Positions 56,815-64,000 of a DNA stretch of 64,000 bases are shown in pieces; positions within the stretch are counted from its first letter, which is position 1; every line of letters begins with the position of its first letter. The DNA is from JAFNAG01 sp963824985 (GTDB lineage: Bacteria > Acidobacteriota > UBA6911), in assembly GCA_963824985.1 (NCBI GenBank), contig CAWGRQ010000009.1:1-64000 (forward strand), given 5' to 3'. The translations under genes were made by a program, and so were the position numbers. The notes below the pieces were generated by a model that ran no database searches, was not told the DNA's origin, and saw nothing but the letters and a program-made list of their open reading frames with translations.

Positions 56815-56870
56815 CCCTGCACACGGACCCGATCCGTGTGCATCCGCGCTCATCCGTATCCTGCGATGTC
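56815..56870 (+). repeat. Dispersed repeat, copy B (partner at 9125-9181)
   Basis: CCCTGCACACGGACCCGATCC followed by CATCCGCGCTCATCCG and GATGTC; the same block occurs inverted at 9125-9181. It lies in the gap between the S9 peptidase and the acylase (56474-56914), which otherwise shows no gene. Confidence 0.6.
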
Positions 56871-56914
56871 CTGCTTCGTGAATAATGCGTTTTTGTGTCC
56901 CCGGATTCTGAGGG

Positions 56915-59088
56915 TCATTGACCGGGGTGATACTGGCGCTTGTTGTGGCTCTCCACTTGCGGGCGGTAGAAGTACACCTCCCTTAGGTCGCCTGTGCTGT
57001 ATCTCTTTGCCTGATCATTAAAGTGAGGGGAGGACGGGTTGCCGCTCTCACCGCCGGCGGAGACCGCCCTAGCCCGTAATCGGTCGCCAAACTCGACAAC
57101 GGCAACAAAGCTGTTGCCGCTTGTGCCATACATCTTTTTGGTCCCCTTATAGGTACGCGCTCCGAAGGATGCCAGAGATCCCCACCGGGAGGATGTGAAG
57201 CCGACTGGAATGCTCGGCGCCGCGTCGTCAAACGGCTGGATGATGTCTCCGGTGAGACGCTGGAATCGATTGATGTTCCCCCACGGAGTCTTCCAGTTCC
57301 CGAAGTCACTTGCGAGTCTGTCAGCGGCCGCGGACAGCGCCTGAAGCAGTTGATCCGGCGTCGCCTTGGTGGCAATGTACTCGTCGGCGGACATGCCCGC
57401 TTTTCGGGACTCGAGCCGTTATCCGGCGGCCCATTTCCTCCCCCCAGAACACGGCAAGGGATGTAGGGATGGACGCCACACGCCCACCGGAGGTCCCATG
57501 CTCGCAAAAGTGTGATCGGCTCGGCTACCTTCGCCTTCAGAGGATTGGCGGCAGGCGTTCGGTCCCAGGCCTTGAGCAGGGCGGGGATCGTGATTTCGAA
57601 TGCCGTCAGGTAGCTGTCGTACGCAGCCGCAACGAGGGAGTCGAGCGTAAAGTCCTTCCTGTTCTGGAGAATCCGGATGGCGTGGATGCCGCGCGCGTTC
57701 TCCGCGCCACTCTCCACATAAGCCGGATAGGCAGCTTTCTTCGGGCTGTTCGGGCCGGCCGCCGACCAGGGCGAGTTGTTGGTGTTATAAAGCCAGCCGC
57801 TGGCAGGATTCAGCAGGCCGGGAGTCTCGTCGACTGAGAGCAGCCCCTTCCATTCCGTCGCGGGATCACTGCCGTCCACCGGGCGGGTCCAGTCGAACCG
57901 CGCATCCCGCTTGGGAATGAAGTTGGCATGGAAATAGGCGATGTTGCCGTCCGCATCAGCGAAGATAGTGTTGTTCGATGAGTTGGTGTGCAGTTCCATC
58001 GTCTGGCGGAACGCCTTGTAGTCCTTCGCCTTGGTCCGGGTATAGGACTGGATCAGAGCCTTCAGGGGTTCATTCATCAGACCGACGCTGACCCATTTGC
58101 CGTCCGCCTCGCGCACGATAGGCCCGTGATGAGTCCGATATACCGTGAACTCCTTCCGTGACATGCCGCTGCCGGTCTTGAAGGGAACGGTGATTCCGGA
58201 TGTTTTCACCGGACGCTCTTCGGCGCCGTAGCGATAGTAGAAGTTGCCGTCCTTCTTTACCACCGTTTCCAGGTACTCATCGATATTGTCCACGCCGCTG
58301 GAGGTGTGCATCCAGCCGGCGCGTTCATTAAATCCCTGGTAGATGAAGAACTGGCCCCACGTCACGGCTCCATAGGCATTCAGGCCTTCATCGCTGACCA
58401 TCTGCGCTTCGGCGCGGAAGAAGAAGGATGTGTGTGGGTTGATCAGGAGCAGGGCATGGCGCGCGGCGGTATTTGAGGGCGCGATCGCGATGCCGTTCGA
58501 TCCCGTCGGTTCCGCGTCACGAGTGCTTTCCGAGGCCGGCGCCCCGGTCTTGGGACCCTTCCCATAAAAGGCCTCGAGCTGACCGAGGTTCACGCTCTCA
58601 ATGTCGCCGCCGATGCTCCCTTCGCTGAAGGTGAGCGCCATCCAGGGCTCGAATCGTTTGATGACCCTGGGCTGCACCTGCGGATGCTTCTGAAGGTAGT
58701 AGTTCAAGCCGTCGGCCCACGCAGTCATCAGAGTTTTCAGCCACTCCGGGCTCTTCTGGTATTGAGCCTTCATTTCGTCCGGATCGATGAATAGCCTCAT
58801 GCGCAGGTCCCGGTATACCGCGGCTTCGCCCTCGGCCTCCGCAAGACGCCCCATCGAATTCAGGAAGTTCGTCTCCACCCGGTTGAAGTCGTCTTCGGCC
58901 TGGGCGTACATCAGGCCGAAGACGGCATCGGCGTCGGTCTTGCCGTAGACGTGCGGAATCCCCCAATCGTCCCGGATGATGGTAACGTTCTGGGCCTGTC
59001 GCTCCCAGTCGGCGACCTGCCGGTCCGCGGTTGCCGGAGCCGCACACGAAACGAATGCCGCAGCGAGTATGAAAACCAGCCTCTTCAT
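56915..59088 (-). CDS. Penicillin acylase / acyl-homoserine-lactone acylase family hydrolase, two frameshifts
   Basis: About 720 aa. Signal peptide (LVFILAAAFVSCAAPATA), alpha domain (VTIIRDDWGIPHVYGKTDAD), then the autocatalytic cleavage site with nucleophile Ser in TGSNGIAIAPS (around residue 200), and the beta-domain markers LLINPHTSF, TVYRTHHGPIV, NTIFADADGNIAYFHANFIP, GWLYNTNNSPWSAAGPN. Frames change twice between about 57395 and 57475 and the C-terminus (WGNINRFQRL, FGSL, GFTSSRWGS) ends at 56915. A periplasmic Ntn hydrolase; substrate (AHL, beta-lactam, peptide-like amide) is not readable. Confidence 0.85.
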
Positions 59089-59669
59089 GAGTCCCCTCCC
59101 AATGAGTCCTGAATTCCGATGGATTGCGTCCGAGCTGCCCGACGACCGAGCCGCCGCGTCGGTCGTTTGCGTGGATTATGCCACCAAGATCCCCCGGTTC
59201 CACGCACTCGTTGGGCGCGTATCCTCTCTTGTGCCGGCCGCCTGGCCGCACCTAAGCATCGATCGGTGATTGATGTTTTACGCGGCTCCGCGTCCATAGT
59301 CAACAGATCGAATTCCGAGGAGGTTGGTATCCGGTCATACTGTCACATATTCCCGCTATTCCCGGGGACTGCGAATGCCGGAGGGCAGGCCCCCAAGTGG
59401 CGATCCAGCTCTTCGTAGGCTCGCGCGACCAGGATGTCGAGAAAGCAGGAGCGAAACTGGCACGCGGATTTCGGATCGGCAATTCCCGCCTTGCCTGCGA
59501 GGCTTGCCGCCGACCCCCCGATCGAATCCCGGGTCTGCTTCAGGCTGGAAGAACTTGGATAAGAACTTGGAGAACTTGGGGAAGTGGAACTTGGACACCC
59601 ATTTATTTAACGTTTTTTCTTGGCACTTTTCATGAGTTCGCCAGTTAGAAGTGTGAAAAGAGGTGAACC
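59089..59669. other. Gene-free region with AACTTGG repeats
   Basis: No supported gene. About 59544-59600 holds four near-tandem GAACTTGG units just upstream of the RAYT-type gene, possibly an element end. Confidence 0.4.
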
Positions 59670-60800
59670 ATGGCACTGCCGCGCAGCAAATACGTCCAGG
59701 AAGGACAAGAAGGGGTGTATCACTGTCTTCAGCCGGTGTGTCCGCCGTGCGTTTCTATATGGATTCGACCCGCTCACAGGGCGGGACTTTTCTCACCGCA
59801 AGGTGTGGTTAGTCGATAGGTTGCGGCATCTCGCGGCCATCTTTGCTATCGAAGTCTGCGCTTATGCTATCTTGGAGAATCATTATCACACCATTTTGCG
59901 CACTCGCCCCGACATCGTCGCCAGTTGGTCGGACCGGGAGGTGGCAACTCGTTGGCTGACACTTTTCCCTCGGCATCGCAACCTGGAAGGCACCCCGATT
60001 CCACCTGTTGAGAAAGACATCTGCGCCCTGGTGGATTGTCCGGAACGTATCGCCGAGCTGCGCCGACGGCTTTGCAGCCTGAGCTGGTTCATGGGGCGGC
60101 TTAATGAATTCATTGCCGTGCTGCAAACAAAGAGGATGGGGTTAAGGGCCGGTTCTGGAATCACGGTTCAAATGCCAGGCGCTGCTCGATGAAGCGGCCA
60201 TTGCGGCATGCATGGTGTATGTAGACCTGAATCCGATCCGGGCCGGACGGGCAGGAACTCCGGAGGAAAGCGACTTCACCAGCATCCAGGAACGGATCCG
60301 TGCCTGGCAGAAAGAGACGATGACGACAGCCTCGACTCCCAGGGAGGCGGCCCAAGACTTGCAGTCTGGCTCTTTCGGCAGAAACATCGTAATGTCGGAA
60401 AATGCCGGCGAGATTTCGAACGCTGTTCCCGAACGCATTTCTGGAATGAGGAATTCCTTTTGATGCTGCAGCCCTTTCCGTCTGCTGGTTATGTCCCATT
60501 CAATCAGATTCCGAGTGACGGGGGATCCTGGATGACGGCGGAACATTCGATCCGGTGGACAAGTCGGGACGCATGATACGGTTGGATAAACGGGGAGCCA
60601 TCGATGCCGATCTTGCGCCGATCCTGCTGCGGATTGGCGCCAATCCGGAAGCACTGCTTGATACCGTCTCCCGCTTCGGATCCAATTTCCATCTCGCCGC
60701 CGGGCTGCTTTCCAGTCTTCGTAGGTTGGCGGATCAGCTCGGCAGGCGGTGGTCAAAGGCGTGGCTACGTCTCGTGCCGCCTTCGCATCATCACCGCTGA
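59670..60800 (+). mobile_element. REP-associated-type tyrosine transposase gene (Y1 Tnp), frameshifted
   Basis: ATG at 59670 after AGAGGTGA gives MALPRSKYVQEGQEGVYHCF, then the frame shifts near 59735 to FSRCVRRAFLYGFDPLTG. The Y1 metal/HUH-type segment AYAILENHYHTILRTRPD is intact, followed by LTLFPRHRNLEG, YVDLNPIRAGRAGTPEESDF and a C-terminal RMIRLDKRGAIDADLAPILL. This is the large IS200-like/RAYT group known from Planctomycetota and Acidobacteriota. At least three more frame changes (near 60130, 60465, 60550) make it inactive as read. Gene-free sequence with GATGAATGATG repeats follows to 61234. Confidence 0.75.
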
Positions 60801-61234
60801 AATTATCCTGATCCTTTACGCACCCGAACAGCCAATCCTCTGGAGATTTGGTGCTACCTTGACCGCATCGATTGGTTCCGGCATCATTTGGTTTTATCCA
60901 TGCCGGTGACCGCCCTATTGCCCTGATCCCTGCCGATTTGTTTCACCCGATGGTCACATCCCTTCGCTAAATCCAAAATCTCCATTCCCCGCACGGAGGC
61001 TCAGAGATGGATTGGATAAAGATGATGAATGATGCGTATCCAGGCTCGATGAATGATGGGTGTCCTGTTTTGCCCTCTTCGCTGCTGGAACTGGGGGTAG
61101 GTCCGCGGCTGGCAAGCAACACTGCCGGCAGTGGCGCCGCCCCTGCACCTCGCACGGTCCAAGGCCCTCTCTGTGGGGCTTTCCAATGCCTACTTCAAAT
61201 CCTGGGCTTCCGTTATTGGTCGAGGAGGGCTAGC

Positions 61235-61320
61235 GTAGCTGATCGAACCGCCGTGTACGGACCCGTACGCACGGTGGTGTGGCAGGGGTCGCGGGCGACC
61301 GCCGCTCCTATGCCGATCAA
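61235..61320 (+). mobile_element. Group II intron 3' end (domains V-VI) remnant
   Basis: GAACCGCCGTGTACGGACCC then GTACGCACGGTGGTGT folds as the short domain V hairpin (CCGCCGT/ACGGTGG with inner GTACGG/CCGTAC). It is followed by a GC-rich domain VI-like stem (GGTCGC/GCGACC) and CTATGCCGATC. This resembles the 3' ends of class C-type bacterial introns. No intact reverse transcriptase is upstream. Repeat copy 4 starts directly after. Confidence 0.6.
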
Positions 61321-61321
61321 A

Positions 61322-61425
61322 ATGCGATATGTAAACTTCGGGGATTTTTGCCCCTCCCAAGCGGCATTGTACATCCGAATTGAGTTCCAGGATCCGGCTT
61401 TTGGAGCACCCACGCCTTATTGCAG
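61322..61425. repeat. Dispersed hairpin repeat, copy 4 (diverged)
   Basis: Core GCGATATGTAAACTTCGGGG, loop, then CCCC and GCGGCATTGTACATCC, with the later GATCCGG..T stem and CGCCTTATTGCAG end of copies 2 and 3. Changes in the inner stem (GGGGA/TGCCCC here against GGGGC/GCCTC in others) keep it foldable. Confidence 0.75.
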
Positions 61426-61657
61426 AGCCCCGATTTTCGCTCTTCGCTTTCGCCGGTGGCCGCCAAGGTGCCTTTTTGGCTCCTGATGGTCGATGAGGCA
61501 TAAAGCCAGCCGGAACGTTGCTCATCGTTTTCCGCAGGAACGTCCCCGAAAGCCAATCTAATCACCTTATTATTGAAACATTTTCGTTTTACTCGTTCGT
61601 ACTGTGTGTTGGCAACCTGATCCAGTTTAGTTACAGCTTTTCTTAAGGAGCCTGAAT

Positions 61658-63381
61658 ATGGAGAAATTTGTAGGCCTTCCCTGTAGGGGTATAAGCCATA
61701 AGTGGTTGATTGTTTTGACGTTATTCACCATTTCGCTAGCATTGACCCGCGCCCCGCAGGGGGAGCTTTTTGCTCAGGCGCAGCAGCAGACGGCTACTCA
61801 GCAGCCGGCGACACCGTCGCAGCAGGCGCAGCCGGATATCGCCCTGATTCCGGTGGATCTTGAGAGCCCGATCGAAAAAGCCGAAAGCATGCTCGGCACG
61901 ACGCTCCGCATTTCCCTAAGGGATCTGACCAAGCTGGCGCTGCAGAGCAACCTTGATATCGCAATTGCGGACACCAACGAGGAGGTCAATCGGCAGAAAG
62001 TGATCGCCGCAAGAGCCAGTTACGATCCCACAATGACGTTCAGCTTCGGTTGGGACAGCAGCAAGAGCTTGAATACGCAATTGTTTGATGCCGGGAACTC
62101 AAACCATAAAAAGTACCCTTCGGCATTCATGGAGCACCCGTATTACGAAACGGGTTCCGACAGGAGGGCATTTACAATTAAACCTGGGTGGCGGTCGGAA
62201 TGACTCGAACCAGGGCTCACTGCTTGCGAATCCCACTTATAGTTCAAGTTATTCCCTCAACTTCAGCCAACCCCTGCTGGCGCGATTTCCGTGTTGACAG
62301 CACACGGACCAGTATCAAGATTGCCAACCTCGACATGAAGCTAAATGACAGCACGTTCCTCCAGCAGGTGACCGGCATCATTGCCAGGGTCCAGCAGGCT
62401 TACTGGGATCTCATCAGCGTGATTCGCAGCTACGACATTTCCCGCAAAAATGTAGAACTGGCCCGGATAACTGTGGCCAACAACCAGAAGAAAGTCGATA
62501 TCGGCACCGCCGCGCCGATCGATGTCGTCAGCAGCAAGGCGACACAGGCAAGCCGCGAGGTTGATCTGATCAGCGCCGCGGAGAGAATCCTGAGCGCGCA
62601 GAACAGCGTTAAGCAATTGATTTCAAGCGATCGCAATGCGGATATTTGGGGTAAAATGATAGTTCCGACGGATACCCCCGACTTCATCGACTTTAAATTC
62701 GATCTTAATACCGCGATCGAGACCGCCCTCAAAAACCGGCCGGAGCTTGAATCGTCAGACGTCAGCCTCGCGAAGAGCGATCTCAACTATAAACAGCAGT
62801 TGAACCAAAGAAAGTGGGGATTAAACCTCACAGGCAGTATGTCAGGATCCAGCATGGGCACGCCGGAAGGTTCTGCCTATCCCCCAAACTTTGGGGCACC
62901 GTGGGCACCTCCTATCTGTACCTTTTCAATACCCAACCGCCCGGCTGGAATGTGTCGCTGAGCCTCGATATCCCGCTGAGTCACAGATCGATCGATACCC
63001 AGTCGGCGCAAACGCGGATTTCCAAACAGACGCTCATGATGCAGCGCTCGAAGACCGAGCAGAGCATCATCGTTGAGATCCGCAATGCCGTTCAGGCGCT
63101 CAACACGGCGAAGCAGAGATTGCAGACCGCAGCGATATCCCGGCAGCTTGCCGAAGCCCAGCTCGATGCGGAACAAGCCATCTGCAGCCGGCCTGAGTGA
63201 GAACTACCTGGTTCTCCAGCGTCAGAGTGAGCTCGCCAGCTCCCAGTTGTCGGAACTGAACGCCAACATCACCTATCGCAAGGCCATCATTACCCTGCAA
63301 CAGGCCATGTACACGCTGCTTGACGCCAACGACATCAGTTCCGCCAAGGGCAGCAGCGCAAAGGTGCAACCTTTCAAATAG
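61658..63381 (+). pseudogene. TolC-family outer-membrane efflux protein, several frameshifts
   Basis: Joined frames give about 575 aa. The N-terminus has an export signal (WLIVLTLFTISLALTRAP), followed by a Gln-rich linker and the outer-membrane factor repeats: SLRDLTKLALQSNLDIAIA, VTGIIARVQQAYWDLISVI, RISKQTLMMQRSKTEQSII, LSENYLVLQRQSELASSQL. Long helices with periodic Ala/Gln and PYYETG-type turns fit TolC barrels and tunnels. Frame changes lie near 62090, 62290, 62885 and 63185. AAGGAG precedes the ATG. No pump genes are in the window; a strong hairpin terminates it. Confidence 0.8.
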
Positions 63382-63411
63382 CTTCAAGCATTCGCTGATT
63401 TCTCAGGCTCC

Positions 63412-63451
63412 AGGCCGCCTGGCCACCCGATGATACGGGGCCAGGCGGCCT
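63412..63451 (+). terminator. Intrinsic terminator of the TolC-like gene
   Basis: AGGCCGCCTGGCC (63412-63424) pairs perfectly with GGCCAGGCGGCCT (63439-63451) and is followed by TTTCC. It lies 30 bp after the stop. Confidence 0.7.
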
Positions 63452-63630
63452 TTCCACCTTGACGCTCCCCCAACCAATGATAAGCAATTGCTTTTGAGGG
63501 GCTGGGTGAATCTGGGGTAAATGGGGAGGGATCGGTATCCCCGGGCCTACTCGGCTGGTGCGGGGCAACCCGCATTCCTACCGCGACCCATTATAAATGG
63601 ACATGCCGGGCTTGTGCGTAGGATGACCCG

Positions 63631-63765
63631 ATGCCGAGAATCGCAAGAGCTGTAATCCCTGGAATTGCGCATCACGTCACGCAAAGGGGCAACCGGCGGG
63701 AGGATATATTTTTGGGGGTCTTCAGCGGAATTTGTGGGTATAACGACCCGGGAAGTAGACAGGCC
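63631..63765 (+). pseudogene. N-terminal fragment of a REP-associated tyrosine transposase
   Basis: Reads MPRIARAVIPGIAHHVTQRG then NRREDIFLG, the conserved start of RAYT proteins (PGIPHHVTQRGNRRQ-type), then loses similarity. Ends against palindromic sequence. Confidence 0.7.
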
Positions 63766-63784
63766 TGATGGAAATGCCGCATCT

Positions 63785-63860
63785 GTGGAAATCCGCAAAA
63801 AGCGCGGATTCCCACAAGCTGCTTGGAAAAGTCCGGACGAAAAGCGCCCGGACTTTCCCA
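63785..63860. repeat. REP-like palindromes next to the RAYT fragment
   Basis: GGAAATCCGC/GCGCGGATTCCC around 63786-63812 and AAAGTCCGG/CCGGACTTT around 63828-63856 form two adjacent hairpins. RAYT genes are typically flanked by such units. Confidence 0.5.
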
Positions 63861-64000
63861 CATTCCCACAGGCCCTGCTAGTTTTCTCCCTTTCCATTCT
63901 GAGCCCCGGAAAGTTTCGGCTCTCAAACGGTAGTAAGGTGCTTTCTTCAGTTACTTACGCCGATTTGATGGCCTCCGCCACCCACAGATTCTGCTGAGGA

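Noticed and set aside
45372..61425. The dispersed repeat as an integron attC site or CRISPR unit
   Set aside because: No attC core triplets (GTTRRRY) and no regular spacing; the copies are kilobases apart.

Overview
The window looks like a chromosomal segment of an Acidobacteriota-type bacterium. This is inference: the signs are an Oar-like TonB receptor with an N-terminal carboxypeptidase-regulatory-like domain, secreted S9 peptidase and penicillin-acylase genes, YVTN/PQQ propellers, a PGPGW protein and high GC. No rRNA, tRNA or CRISPR array was recognised.

Layout. 0.2-9.9 kb is ordinary chromosome: a P-loop kinase/dCMP deaminase fusion, an ECF sigma/anti-sigma/coiled-coil operon on the minus strand, a four-gene run (CYTH protein, membrane glycosyltransferase, methyltransferase, YVTN propeller), a sugar-nucleotide epimerase and coaE. 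10.2-13.9 kb holds nuoL and nuoM without other membrane-arm genes. 14.6-24.9 kb is the most interesting part: a compact plus-strand redox cluster of a Cys-rich protein, a DRTGG protein, a DRTGG-HATPase fusion, a [FeFe]-hydrogenase-like protein, NuoE-, HydB/NuoF- and NuoG/formate-dehydrogenase-like subunits, and both NfnAB subunits. The Mo-type subunit has lost the formate dehydrogenase Cys/Sec-His pair, and the hydrogenase-like protein keeps the cluster cysteines but has Asp at the proton-relay Cys. Together they suggest a cytoplasmic NAD(P)H/ferredoxin bifurcation complex with a signalling or non-formate catalytic part.

25-35.5 kb carries a di-haem peroxidase, a haem-binding protein, a homoserine O-acetyltransferase/homoserine dehydrogenase fusion, msrA, a PQQ propeller, a class V aminotransferase and a DUF350-NlpC/P60 pair. 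35.8-40.4 kb has the TonB receptor, followed by a chimeric, internally deleted copy of the aminotransferase/NlpC locus. 40.6-53.5 kb is a patchwork: a broken asparagine-synthase-like gene, a HEAT-cyclophilin fusion, IS701 and IS66 remnants, 5'-truncated TPR, CoxE-like and histidine kinase genes, a MITE and three copies of a dispersed repeat. It ends with a secreted FlgC-like protein. 54-64 kb has an S9 peptidase, a penicillin acylase, RAYT-type transposase remnants, a group II intron 3' end, a fourth repeat copy and a TolC-type protein.

Many genes, some of them apparently important (nuoL, nuoE/F, tolC, TonB receptor, S9 peptidase), are broken by clustered one-base frameshifts while their neighbours are intact. 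Local sequence error is the simplest explanation, so the interrupted genes are described as whole loci with the frames joined.
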